Assembly: GCA_029449235.1 (NCBI GenBank)
Contig: JANATG010000012.1
Coordinates: 1,860,001-1,924,000 of the forward strand
Source: Linnemannia schmuckeri
Taxonomy: Eukaryota; Mortierellomycota; Mortierellomycetes; Mortierellales; Mortierellaceae
Direction: 5' to 3'
Length of the DNA: 64,000 nt
Shown: piece by piece, positions 14,301 through 26,000 of the stretch
Numbering within the stretch: the stretch's first letter is position 1
Layout: each line of letters opens with the position of its first letter
Program-made: the position numbers and the translations under genes
The notes under the pieces: model-generated
The model's database searches: none
Told to the model about the DNA's origin: nothing
What the model saw: only the letters and a program-made list of their open reading frames with translations

Positions 14301-14365
14301 AGCGGCCACGGACGCTGGAGCGTGAGATGGAGCTGCTCAGCATGAGCGGTGACTATGAGTTCTAA
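8362..14365 (+). CDS. M1 zinc aminopeptidase (puromycin-sensitive type) with Gln/His-rich C-terminal extension
   Basis: M1 enzymes remove N-terminal residues from peptides; this type is normally cytosolic. Eleven exons fit: 8362-8480, 9019-9117, 10233-10409, 10646-10709, 10931-11077, 11191-11334, 11434-11640, 11748-12179, 12283-12704, 12808-13023, 13120-14365, giving 1,090 aa. The exopeptidase motif GAMEN is at residues 279-283 and the zinc site HEISH at 314-318 with the third ligand E337, the exact HEXXH-18-E spacing. ARRAFPCWDE and the ERAP1_C-like helical domain are also present. Family members are usually about 880-920 aa. The excess is a Ser/Thr-rich, then Gln-rich, then His-rich tail encoded at about 13800-14290, including an alternating HG/HS run near residues 1036-1060. 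No signal peptide is seen. The next gene starts only 287 bp downstream on the same strand. The family call is firm; the role of the tail is unknown. Confidence 0.93.
14200..14275 (+). repeat. Tandem CAY-GGY codons encoding a His-Gly/Ser run
   Basis: A short in-frame repeat of CAY alternating with GGY or AGY codons inside the last aminopeptidase exon. It encodes about 13 His in about 25 residues. The synonymous codons vary, so this is not simply a recent slippage tract. Confidence 0.85.
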
Positions 14366-14651
14366 AACCTCTTTGCAAATCATGAATAATAATCGCTTGC
14401 AAAACCCCTTGCTATCCTTTTGGATATCTCTTTTGATCCTCTCCTTCCTCGCGTCGCGATTCTTCTGTAACAAGCTTGTGGCCATATGTCACGTCACTTG
14501 CGACCTGGATCAGTGTACTATTGTACTGTACTGTACATAAAACCCAGCGTTTGCCAAGACTTCCCTCCACTACTCGTCTTTCTTCCCACATCACTCTTCA
14601 TTCTTCTCTCACTACTCTTCCTTCCCTCACCCATGTGTCGTTTGTCAGAAC

Positions 14652-17600
14652 ATGGGTCTCTTTGACTGGTTTCCCTTCATTCGGCGGAAGGGCTACAACC
14701 CTGTCGAACTTTACCACAATGTCATCAGCAGCCTCTCCACCACCGGTCGACGGCGTTTTGATGTGCTTGGCTCCTGCTTCCCAGCGATCAGAAACGCATA
14801 CTCCAAGAATTCAAAGGAGGAGGCGCACAGCATCTTGCAGAAGGAAATTGAGCGATTTGGCAAGAACAACAACATGACTTTATACCTCGATGGCCCTCAG
14901 GCGGTTGAAAAGAGTGCCACGGCAGAAACGCGCGAGTCAAAACGACAGAAGGTGATTGAGAAGCTTTCGGGCAGGCTGGATACCTTCGAGACCAGGATCG
15001 ACGAGGGCTCAAGAATACGCAAGCAGCATTACAGCGACATCAAGAGGGACCTCGGATCGTCATTTTACTGGAGTCTCGATAGCAGGCAGGACTTTGCTGA
15101 ACATATGCGCGGGCAGGAGTGGATTGTTGTGATCTGTGATACCGAGGCGGACGTCAAGGTTGCTAGCGATGCACAACCAGACGACATTATCATCTCAGGT
15201 GATTCAGACATGCTGGGATACGTGAACATCCACACTCTATGGCGGCCCGTCTCCAAAACTGTTATTCTGGTCTATTTTCTACCCGACATGCTCAAAACGA
15301 TTGGTCTATCCCGTGCGCAGCTTACGGCGCTTGCGGTCGTCTCCAAGAATGACTACCAACGCAATATCAAAGGACTTGGACCTGCCAGTAAGTTTGGTGT
15401 GATAAAGGGGATTCGAGGTCTTTCAGGTAACGTCGTGCTTAATACGTTCTTTCTTTCCTCGTTATTCTAATATCTTTTAAGTTGTATTGTAACCATAACT
15501 TTTTTTTCCTTTTTGAAATAGATCCCCGTTTGATTGTTGCTGCTTATCTGTCCGACCCTACCGTCATCACTAAAAACAAGCAGGAGGCGACTTTCAACGA
15601 TTCGATCAGGGTCTTTATCGAAATGAAACAGCAGCAAGTTATGGATCCGTTCCGCCCGAATCCCACGCAAGCAGTTTATCATGCTCTGCAGAAGCGATTT
15701 CTAGACCTATGCCAGAAGCGCGAGTCACTTAAAGATGTCAAAGGAAGCGAAGCTAAGCCAAGGTAAATTGAAAAATCTAACGTTTTATCTGCTTTGTAAT
15801 AAACTTTATTGTGAAAAGCTTGTCTCATTGTTTCTTATTTCCGCTGTACGTTATTAGGCCTATCGAAGAGCCGATTGTGCGTCTTCGAGTTCCACGTTCA
15901 TTCAATCGTTATCGCCCCATGGAGTCTCCAGCCAATGTAGCCAAGGACACAGGAGTTCCTCCTCTGCAATCTGAGGAAAGTGGCCACCCAGCTTTGCCTA
16001 GGACAAGGATTCCTCGTCACCGTGAGCGCTTCTCGTTTCAGAAACGGACTCGAAAGAAGTCCCATGCTCCACCTCCTCGCATGAAGCAGCTCACATTGAA
16101 ATATTACAAGAAGCCCCTCGAGACAACAAACAACAAGCCGACTTCTACCAAGCCAAAGACCAGCGTCGAGAAGGCGCCTGTCTCGGCAAAGAAACCCTTG
16201 ACGGAGATGAAGAAGGTTGACCTAGTTCGGTCGCTTGACTGGCGTCATCCATCAGTCGGCCTCGAGGTCGGAACTCTCAACGCTAATACGAAGAGAGTGT
16301 TTATGAGTGGATACACATCATCGACAACGCCTCTTTCGACTACACCAGGATCCGCCTCACTCTCTTCAACCATGCCCAGTCTACTCGCATCCGATCTACA
16401 ACGTATAGTGGTGGAGTGTCTGCAGGAGTGTTCTCGCCTGGCGGCCGACAAAAAGCGCGAGGCCCAGCGTCTTATTGGTGTCTTTGTAAAGACACTACGC
16501 ATTCGGATGGACTCCGCAGAGGAGACCCTCAGGATCAAGTTGTTGGCAGAAAAGCAGACTATGACAGAAGAGCAGCGCATCAAAGCGCGCAGGGATGCAA
16601 TCTCGGATACTGAGCGGCAGATTCTCGACCATCTGTCTGAGCGGATCAAGCCCAAGGATGAGGATGAGGACGCCGCCAACACTAAGAGACAGAGCAACTC
16701 CGACCTAGACGATAAGGTCAGTAATCAGGAGAGGTTTCTATTCGCATTCCTTATCTTTCTGTATTCCGGCAATTATCCCAGGGAAAGAGATTTGAAGGGA
16801 TTTGGGCCGAGAGGTTTTTTGCCCAAGGACAAGGACGATGATGAGGATAAGGCCAAGGACAAGAAGAAGACCAGCGCCGGGGTAGTTGTCAACTATCTCA
16901 TCGATTGGCTTATCGCTGGCCATTTCTACAAACCCCTTCGGAGACGAGATGAAATCGGTGTGAAGATGCCCTACACTCCTACATACCTCGTTCGATCTGT
17001 GGCAGGTCAGCTGGCCATGGAGTTCAAGAAGATGTATCGCAACGGGACCTACGAACTGTACAAGAAGGTATGTTGCCTTGAAGTACCTTTTATATTTGTT
17101 ATGGGCGTCTTACTAGAAGTATCTCTAACACTGATTATTTTCCCTATAGGTCCAGACCATGCAGCAGAAAGGCACGCTGGAAGCCAGTATTGATATCCGG
17201 ATCCAGGAGCAGATCTCAGCCGTTGAAAACTTCTTGTCCCTCAACAAACACACTAATAACAGCAGACGGATCGTACCTATCACTACCTCACAGCAGCCGT
17301 TTGTATCATTTTCGGAACGGGAGTTGGGGGCTTTCTTTTGGAAGAGAGAGGTACTGAAGCGGAATCTTTGTGAGCTTGCCTTGCAGGACAACACCAGACT
17401 CTGCTCAATTAATGACCTCGACAGCTGGATTGGATCCAAGGAGCCGGGCTTTATCATCAAGCGTTTCATCTGCGATGTTGGCTCGGAGGGATTGACCAGC
17501 AGAAAGAAGAAGAAGGCCGGCCACCGAGCAGTTGTCAGGATGTGGACGCTGGATAACATTCGCTCTCATTTGCAGCAGTTCCTGCCAGAAGATGAGAAGG

Positions 17601-19245
17601 CCAAGAAGGACGCCAAGGACGACAAGGAGGCCGACAAGGAGGCCAACAAGGAGGACGACTTTCACCCTGCTAAATACAAGGAGAGGGGTTATGTTCTTCA
17701 AGGGTCGATTCTCACAGATGGGTTCCGAGTCAAGTTACAAGCATTCAAGCTTCGCGAATTGAAGGATGTTCGGTATCGTCGTTGGAGAGAAGATCGATTG
17801 CCACCTAGACTGACTTCGGCTGTGGGCGGCACCAACTATTATTTGCAGGAGATTCGGAACGTGCTCACCTGCAAGGAGGATATTCAGCGATTTTGGCCAG
17901 GAGTTGACAGCAAGGACATCAGAACGTTGACCCTAGATGCCGGACAAGCCTGTGTTATCGGAGGATTCGCTCACCTTCCCGTGGAACTTGCAAAGAGGAC
18001 GAAGGACAAGGAGATTGTCAAGGATCTGTCCCCCAACGACATGGAAGGCATTGTCGCCTCAGAACATCTGGTTCCTGCCTTTGTGTCAACATCACCACGC
18101 TCCCAATCATCGACCACGATATCATCACTTACAGCTCATAATACATCCTTTGGCTCCTCTTCTAACGACTCGGCTCCTCTATCTACACAGAACATCTCCT
18201 CGTCAACAACCTCAACCCAACCCTCCACAGCCAGCCCAGTTCCATCGCCACGACCAGTTTTTTTCAATCTGGCTGAGAAAACCAAGGCTGTTTATCAACC
18301 ACCTTTCAAATTTCGCAGATGGGTGAAGAGCGAGAAAGACAGCACGCCGGTCGGTCAGGACAGATCCGTAACGGATATTGAGACACATCTGCCCCCTCTG
18401 CGAGGTCCTTCGTCGAATGTCATCAACTACATCAAGGAGCTGGAGCGCGTGGAGGAGCAGCTAAAGGGATTCTACAATGGTCCGGCTGCCAAGTACAAAA
18501 GGCATCAATGGGACATGCAACGAGCACTCCACGGCGAGTTCCAACTTATCGCTCACCGTTTGCTTGGAATTGTGGGAGGAGGACTCGGGATCCGCAGCGA
18601 CCCCTCCAAACCTGTCATCATTGGTGTAGGGTTGGGCAAGTTTGGCACCAAGAGCGGGCTGACATCTTTGCACTCCACTTTCCTGTCCTACTTTTTACCT
18701 TTGGTAAGTATTGCCTTGTGTTTATTTATTAATATTGAAAAAAACACTGTTACTACTGTGTTTGTGCATGATCAAGTAACTAATACAATGCCTTCATCTC
18801 TCATTAGGCGCGCTCTCTTGGGTACATCGTTGTAGGATTAAACGAATATTATACATCCAAGAAGTGCCCGGCATGTGGTCTCTTCGTCGCGCAAGTGGAT
18901 CTTAGACGATTCTTCTGTTCCCACTGCCAAGTCTATCACCACAGGGATATCATGGCGGCTGAAAATATGGCCAACATTATACAGGGCTATCTCTTCGACC
19001 AGCAGCGCCCAGATTATCTCCACCCAATCGCCCCGGACGGAACCATGCCCTGGAAACAGGAGCCCAGCAGCAGATCCAGTACGAGCTCAGGAACTGTTAG
19101 TACCTCCTCCACCACTGGCCCCACTTCGACCAAGACCGCTGCTGGTGGCTCCACCAAGGCTGCCCCTCCGTCCAAAAGGCAACGCAAACGGTCGTCGACT
19201 GTCTCGAGTTTGAAGCAATCCTCTTCGAAGGCAGCTAGGAAGTAG
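14652..19245 (+). CDS. FEN1/XPG-like nuclease fused to Fanzor/TnpB-like RuvC and zinc-ribbon domain
   Basis: Five exons fit (14652-15426, 15522-15762, 15858-17067, 17150-18703, 18808-19245), 1,405 aa. The N-terminus is a 5'-nuclease PIN domain: D37, D80 (LYLDG), D163 and E165 (CDTEAD), D184 and D186 (SGDSD) and D234 (SKNDY) lie near the FEN1 metal-ligand positions, followed by a helix-hairpin-helix-like GLGP segment. The C-terminus resembles eukaryotic TnpB homologues (Fanzors): RuvC-I LDAG with D1005, the GKFG...SG segment, E1273 in NEYYTSKKC, a zinc ribbon with C1280, C1283, C1297 and C1300, and the last RuvC aspartate D1307 in HHRD followed by AAENM. The middle has basic, helical and acidic stretches. 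A Ser/Thr-rich insert separates RuvC-I and RuvC-II, and a basic tail (KRQRKR) could be a nuclear signal. Both active sites look intact. Family knowledge predicts 5'-flap or structure-specific cleavage for the first domain and RNA-guided DNA cleavage for the second. What the fusion does is unknown. Confidence 0.85.
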
Positions 19246-19468
19246 TTTAGAGTTTGGGTGTATGCGCAAATACACATATCATGCTGGCAGGGCGGCAGTC
19301 CGCGCACCAATATGTTGCTACGGTGACGTATTATGTGCGCCCATTGTCACCCAGCCGCGACGTGGATTTTCATGCATTGTCCATTACTTTTTTTCACTCA
19401 CACACCTACCCCACTCACTTCTCTCGCACCAGACTCTCGTCGTTGCTACCTTCATCCGCTCCACTCTT

Positions 19469-19503
<35 letters not shown>

Positions 19504-19529
19504 TTCTTCACAACACATAACTACACATC
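19246..19529 (+). promoter_or_regulatory. Short intergenic region: 3' flank of nuclease gene and V-ATPase promoter/leader
   Basis: 284 bp between two same-strand genes. It holds a CRE-like TGACGTA at about 19324-19330, a 6-bp inverted repeat (19322-19327 with 19346-19351) and a CT dinucleotide tract (about 19471-19500) before the V-ATPase start. TnpB guide RNAs often overlap the 3' end of the gene, so this is also where one would look for an RNA belonging to the upstream protein. No such RNA is visible by eye. Confidence 0.5.
19471..19500. repeat. (CT)n microsatellite in V-ATPase leader
   Basis: About 15 CT units ending 29 bp before the V-ATPase subunit c start codon. It is an extreme version of the CT-rich leaders seen before other genes here. 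Confidence 0.9.
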
Positions 19530-21295
19530 ATGTCCACTCTCGTCGCCACTGAATTCTGGTTAGTGATTACACACGATAAAAAACGATGAAATACAAAGCA
19601 TAAATGCACACCCACCCACCCGACGCAGACAGATACGGAATCTAGCTTGCGTGAACACAGCAAGAGCAGCAAGGAGGAAGGAAGAATGGTCAGAGTAGAC
19701 AGCAACAATAACAGACATACGCGAACATACGTTCCTACAGCGACAATGACCTCGTCAACAAGGTGAATTCTTTGACAGTGTGAGCTAAGCAGGGCCAGGA
19801 ACCAGCAGAGACACATAGTTGATCGTCTCTTATGAGAGCGCGCTCTTTTTTTTCGTGTCCCTTCCTGAGGCAACGAGATAAGAGTGGTTGTTTCTTTTGC
19901 CAGTATCAACAACTGCAACAACTGTAACAGCTACAATCAAGGACGTATAGTCAGTATATGATATCAAATTGAACTCAATGGCTAACCAAAACCCTGCCTT
20001 GTTTTTTTTATCTTTTGTTGTTGGTGGTCGTCACTTCACTTGATAGCCCCGTGTACTCCCCTTTCTTTGGAGTCATGGGTGCTACCAGCGCCATTGTTTT
20101 CTGCTGTAAGTCTCCCCCCCCCCCTAGTTTCCAAGCATATCTACATCCTCCCCTCTCACCCTCTCCTCATGATGCAATACTTTTTCTCTGTGCTTCTCTT
20201 ATTGGCAGCGACTCCCTGCTTCTCGTTACCTGTGCATTTTTTCAGCAAGGATCCCTGGATATCGCCGCCAACACCTCCCTCACCTTACCCGACGCACCCT
20301 GAACATACAAAATTGAACAACTCTACCCTGAGGTGGTTGTCGATTTTGTATGTGAGGAGACCGAGAGACGCAGGCGGATGGTTATCAGTAACAACAGAAC
20401 GAGGACGTGCACGATAAGGGTCGCAGTGGCTCTAGATAGCACTCCTTTCCATTGTCATTCTCGGCAGATCAAGCAAAAAACAGCGGGATATTTTCAGGAA
20501 CCGGCAGGGGATGCAAACTTGCTGTTTCTTAGTGAGAGAAGAGGGAGAGAGAAAATATAAGGGGATGGTACTTGTGGCACACTTTTTTACACCCATGACA
20601 AGGCATATAAAACCACATGCACTCTCATTGCCCAAATATGGACTCTTCCTCTGTCTGTCTGCCCTCCCTATCCATTTCAGGCTTCCTATGCATCCTAGGA
20701 TTAAATTTTTCGTTGATTCGACTTGATGCTAACGCTTCGTTCTTGAACCCTTTCTAACATTGTAGGCTTCGGAGCTGCCTATGGTACCGCCAAATCGGGT
20801 GTCGGTCTCACCTCGATGGGAGTTCTTCGCCCTGACCTGATCATTAAGGGAATTGTCCCCATTATTATGGCTGGTATTATCGGTATTTACGGTCTCGTCG
20901 TCTCTGTCCTCATCGGCAACGGATGTAAGTTTCTTATATGTCGTTGGGCATGTTTGTCCTGAATGATTGCTATATGAACAAGAACATTGAAGTGCCCTGT
21001 TCCTGTCACTTATCATCATTCTTCACCTTTTCTCATAACACCAATAGTCCAACAGAAGATGTCGTTGTATGCTGGATTTATTCAGTTGGGCGCCGGTTTG
21101 AGTGTTGGACTGGCTGGTATGGCTGCTGGTTTCGCTGTCGGTATTGTGGGAGATGCTGGAGTTCGTGCCTCTGCCCAACAACCCCGTCTGTTCACAGGAA
21201 TGATTCTCGTGTTGATTTTTGCTGAGGTCTTGGCCCTGTACGGACTCATTGTTGCCCTTATCTTGAACACCAAGGCTTCAGGATCAGAATGTTAA
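19530..21295 (+). CDS. VMA3: V-type ATPase 16-kDa proteolipid subunit c
   Basis: Subunit c forms the rotating membrane ring of the V-ATPase that pumps protons into vacuoles and endosomes. Four exons fit: 19530-19558, 20047-20105, 20766-20924 and 21048-21295, giving 164 aa, the normal length for the family. Four hydrophobic helices are present, with family signatures GAAYGTAKSGVG, IMAGIIGIYGLVV and GDAGVR. The proton-carrying glutamate is in the fourth helix (LIFAEVLALYGLI). The protein is very close to yeast Vma3 throughout. A vma11-type paralogue is less likely because the N-terminus (CPVYSPFFG) and spacing follow Vma3. The first exon is only 29 nt. AT-rich sequence with AATAAA-like motifs follows near 21467. 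Confidence 0.96.
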
Positions 21296-21689
21296 AGTGA
21301 TTAGCTATGACGAAAACAACAACTGCCCTCACCCTCAAAAGGAGTTTTTACTCTCTCACACACACAGCTACCTTTGTTCGTTGACCCCCTTCTCCTCGTT
21401 CGTTCTTCCGTCTTTCATTCGCGTTCAGGACATTCTTGTTTGGTATCTATCGTATGGATGTTCTTGAAATAAAAAATATAAAGAGGTTTCTACAGCTCTT
21501 TTTTTCATATCTTTGATTGTCGTTTTTCAACTGAAAATTACGTTGCAAGTTGGTGGCGTCGTGTGTACAAGTTTGAGAGATCTGTGTATCGTTTATTCTT
21601 CTGCTTTCATTATCCTCTTTTCTCCCCTCCCTTGACCTCTATCTACCATCATTCGCAGTCTCTCTCTTTCTCTCTCTCTTGCACTCTAG
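21296..21689. other. Convergent intergenic region
   Basis: About 390 bp between the 3' ends of the V-ATPase and MsrA genes. It holds an AATAAA-like AT-rich stretch near 21467-21480 and CT-rich sequence. Nothing else is seen. Confidence 0.5.
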
Positions 21690-23096
21690 CTACCACCTCA
21701 AGAAGTGAGAGGGACATTCGTACCCATGCGGATTCTTATCCAAATATTTCTGATGGTACTCCTCCGCATCATACCACGCGTGTCCTCCCGCTCCTGCTCC
21801 ATTACTACTACCTTCCCTCCAAACAATCTCGGTAACAATCTTCTTCCGACCATACCTCGCCTCCTGAACCTCCTTTGTCACCCTACGAGCGATGTCTGCC
21901 TGGTCTGAGGAATGGGCAAAGATTGCGCTGCGGTATTGAGTACCCCGATCGGGGCCTTGGGAGTTTAAGGTTGTGGGATCGTGCATTCTGTAGAAGAATT
22001 CGACCAGGAGGGGGTAGGTGATGGTTGGAGAGGGTGTGTATTCGATGGAGACGGCTTCTGCGTGGCGGGTTATTCCTGAGCAGACCTGTGAAGGATTTTA
22101 AGGGTAGATAGGAGGTGGAGGGTGGATGGAGGATGTAGGACAAGAGGGATAAAAGGAGAAGGAGAAGGAGAAATGGAAAGAGAAGGAGTGATGAGGCGCA
22201 TGATTAGTAATATTATTGTTGCGCAAGGGAACCAGATGTTAAAAAAGAGCGATATTTGATTTGCGACTCGCAAGCGCGCGAGAGACGGAAGAGGCATGAA
22301 TACGAATACGCAAATTTCATTGCTGGCTTGCTTTTTTTTTTTTTTTTTTTTTTTTGCAATTGATAAAAACACAAGAACGAGATACAAGGAAAGAGAGGAG
22401 AAAGGGAGATGAAAGTATACCTTTTTGTAGGTGGGGTGGGCATCTATACCACCAATGTACCCGACCCGGGTCTTGATGTTGTCGTTCTTGAAGTGCTTCT
22501 GGAACGCTTTCTCCACACCCCTAGGTAGCAAGAATGAAAGAAAAAAAATTGCAAGATGGAGGGTGAGCACGGACAGCATGGAATTGAAAAAGAAGTTAGC
22601 ATACATATATGATCTGATAGGAGCCTGATCTGATATCCCTTTTTGGGATGCGATGTTAGGACAAAGAAGGGAATGGAGGGGAGGTGTTTAGGGCTTGGTG
22701 CTTTGTATAGAGACAAAAAGGACGAACGACTTACCAGAAGCATCCGGCTGCAAAGGTAGCTCTTTCAGTCATCTTGGGTAATTCTTGCTGTTGTTGCTGC
22801 TGACCGACTGCTTTTGATTGTGTCGTACTTGACGATTTCGGCTTTTCTGGTGCCGAAGAGTTGGAAGATGCAGTACTACTGGCGGTATTACTACTACTGG
22901 TGCTGCTATGGCGCTTTTGGAGTTGATACAACTGCTGAACAGCCGTCGACTGTTTCGACTGTGCTGGTGAGGTAGAAGAGGTGGGCGAGAGGGGTGGAGA
23001 GATGATGCTGCTTGTTCCGTGGGTGTTAGTGTTGAGGATCTTGGGGAATGGGCTGCCGATTGTACAGGGTAAGAGTTTCCGGAGATGGAATGGCAT
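21690..23096 (-). CDS. Peptide methionine sulfoxide reductase MsrA with long N-terminal extension
   Basis: MsrA reduces methionine-S-sulfoxide in proteins using thioredoxin (EC 1.8.4.11). Three exons fit: 22735-23096, 22421-22520 and 21690-22085, giving 285 aa. The catalytic GCFW motif spans the first splice site, with the nucleophile at C119. GYIGG, the GTQYRSAIF segment and a C-terminal ECPSHF follow, as in fungal MsrA. The core would be about 175 aa. The preceding 110 residues are Ser/Thr/Gln-rich with scattered basic residues and no acidic cluster at the start (MPFHLRKLLPC), so a mitochondrial presequence is possible. A second in-frame Met just before the core (PKMTERATF) could give a short cytosolic form. 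The family call is firm; the targeting is inference. Confidence 0.92.
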
Positions 23097-26000
23097 TGTT
23101 AATGTCAGTTGTTATGATTATGGTATAGTGTGGTAAGAATTAACGCGATCCAATGGTGAGTGGAGAGGTATACGATATGGTTAAAGAAGATGGTTGTGAG
23201 ATGGTCAAAGAGAAGGCCTTAGAGAAGGGAAAAGTAAGTAAGAAGAAGTGAAAGGAAGAATAAGAAAGAATAAAAGAACACTACCTCCTTCTCCTCTTTT
23301 GAGCGCTTATTTAAAGAACGGCGCCCTTTTTTTATTCTTGTTTCTGCCCTTGAGCGCGCGAAAGCCTGCCGTTCCTCCTTACGGAAGTTTAAAAACCTCC
23401 GCCTGTCTGCTTGCTCACACGCGATATCTGATTTTAGAAGAAAATGTATCTTTTACTGCTGAGCAATAAACCTTTTACAACAAGATCGCAAAAGGAGCCG
23501 AGGAAGGGGGACAATCGCCAAGGAAAAGAGGAAGGATATCGCCGAGGAGAGTGAGTAGGATAGAGGACGGTAGGAGAGGAGAGTGATGATAGTTTCTGAG
23601 TATTAGTTTTGCCTACAGTTTGTCGGCAAGCCATGGGAGAGGATGAGGCGGACGGACTGATGAGACTTGAAGGAGTGTATTGAAGGCGAGGATAAGGTAA
23701 AGAAAGAAAAAAAGTGGGATGAAAAAAAGGAGATGACGAGAAAAGGCGAGAAGAAAAGAGAAGTAATAAAAACGCTGGTTCACCCCTATTCTCCCTGTCT
23801 CGTTGTCATTCATTGATCGTTTTCAGTCAGGCTCATGGTCAGGCCCGCCTTCATCCACTCATGATTTTTGTCCATACATACAAAGACGAGTAGGTAGACC
23901 ACTACGCAGGTAGACCAGTCAGACTGACTACTTTCCTGGTCCCATTCAGCCCCTCCACGTCTCCAAAGGGACACAATTGATGCTGTAGGCGGGAAAGAGG
24001 CTGAGGATGGACAAACAAGAAAGTTGCGACAAAATTTCTTTTTCCCAGTAATTGCTCTATCGCGATAATGCGACAATTTTGAGGGACGAAAGGAGGATAC
24101 AAACCCAAAGTATGATAGCAACCTACATCATTTTCTATTTTTTGGGACCTACCAGTCGCTATAACGCGCCCTTCTTTCCTTTCAGTTCAGGGACCTTGAG
24201 GAACGAGGGAGGGAGGTGCAGAGGGAAAGGGATGTTGAAATAAGGGATGATGAAGGAAGAGTAAAGAAAGAAGGGAAAAGGGAGGATGGAGCCCTGATCT
24301 CAAGAGACAAGTGAGGAAGGACCGATTGCAACCGCCAGGCTGCCGAGTAATGGAAGGCAACGAAGGAGGGCGCCTTAACTCTGAATGGAGGAAGTGTTGT
24401 TTGACAGACTAAGTTCTTGATGGGAAAACCACAGGCTAGTCAAGAGTTGGCTCCTCGAAAAGGTAGAAGAACAAGGAGGTGGATGTGGCTCATCTCGATT
24501 TCTGTAGCTCTTTTCGTTGTGTTACACATAGAGCATACATGAAAAGCATATCCCCGATTCCCTTTACACGCATGCCTAGCTCTATGCAAAAACAAAAATA
24601 AAAAGGGGATGAGACCAGTTGAAGTGACGAAGAAAATACATCTGCTCAGATTCAAATTGTGTATCTGCATGTTTGCAAAAACAAGGGTGTGAATGTGGTT
24701 GTGCAAATGCGATGTTGTTGTTCATGCAGACGAATGGAAGGATGGGAGAGAGAATAAAAAAAATAAGCTCACCGAGTTTTTGGATTGTCCATTTTTTTCT
24801 CTACCGAACTTACAAAACCAAGCCGTCCAGCTTGTAGCCATAGCTTTAATTGCAAACACAAATTGCTCCGACCAACGCGTCCTAGAAAGACGGGTCGCTC
24901 GTAGGTGATGTTGCTAGTCGTGAGATCAAGTTTGAGATAGGGTTCGTAGTTTCTTCTACTCAATCTCCTACATGCACTCTTGCGCACATTAAGAAAAAGT
25001 AGATGCAACAAACAAGCAATTTCCGAATGGGAAACAAGAATGAAAGTAAAAGATCACGCAGACAAAAAATCAAGCCTACATGCATTCGTACATGTGCAAA
25101 ATTAGGCCTATCCCTTCACTACATTTCAATTTGACCATTACATTATATGCCACACCCCTTATTCAGGCCCATGAAGAGGGATAAGAAAAAGAGTCGTGTT
25201 AAAATTGTGTTGTCGCTGTACCGCGTTCCTCAAATCAATACATATCCGAATAGGGTCATGCCCCTCCTCTGATACTTTGTGTAAAAAAAAAGAGATCTGA
25301 TTATTTGTTAGGACGCGACAACTAGCACTGTCATTGCTACTTAAACAAGCAACTACCCTCCAAGTTGAGAAGGCGTGTTTGTGGGAAGTTTTTCATATGC
25401 TTTTATTCTCTCTTTCTTCCCCTCCCCCCTCCTCTACGACAATGACGGTAAAATTAACGACATCAACAATTATAAACTTTGATTCAGTCTTCCACATGGT
25501 CAGATCAGCCCTTCGTTCGTTATTTCGAAATAAAAGCGCCCAAGTGACAGCTTGTGTCTCGCACATAAGTTAGATGTTCATGTCCGACGCACCACCATAC
25601 ATAAAAGCATGGTTTTCACTCTCGCTCTTGATTCTTCTCTTCTTTTTATCTTGTCCTGTCAAAGACAAAAGACTGAAGCGGTTCAAGCAATATGTAATGT
25701 AAGCCATGTGGCGAACGAGAATACTTTGTGGTCTGGGCCTATGGAACATAGGAATGAGATGGGTGGGTCAGCAACAGACAGAAGTGGCAGGGATGAGAGG
25801 CTGTACACACAAACCATAGAGTAAGGCTCGCAGAAAAGACATGGTCCCTCTCCACTTATTATGTCTCTTCTCTTTCTTCTCTTTACGCATTCCCATCTCC
25901 CTTTGCGTTCCGCCCGCTCATCGCTTCCGACATCCTTCCGTGCCTGTGAATCAACCCATCCCATTACTCTCTCAGCTATACTCATTACCATCCTTTCGTT

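Noticed and set aside
15811..17193. Middle exon of the fusion protein as a separate gene
   Set aside because: Its first ATG lies in the preceding intron, and the splice sites on both sides are in phase with the neighbouring exons.
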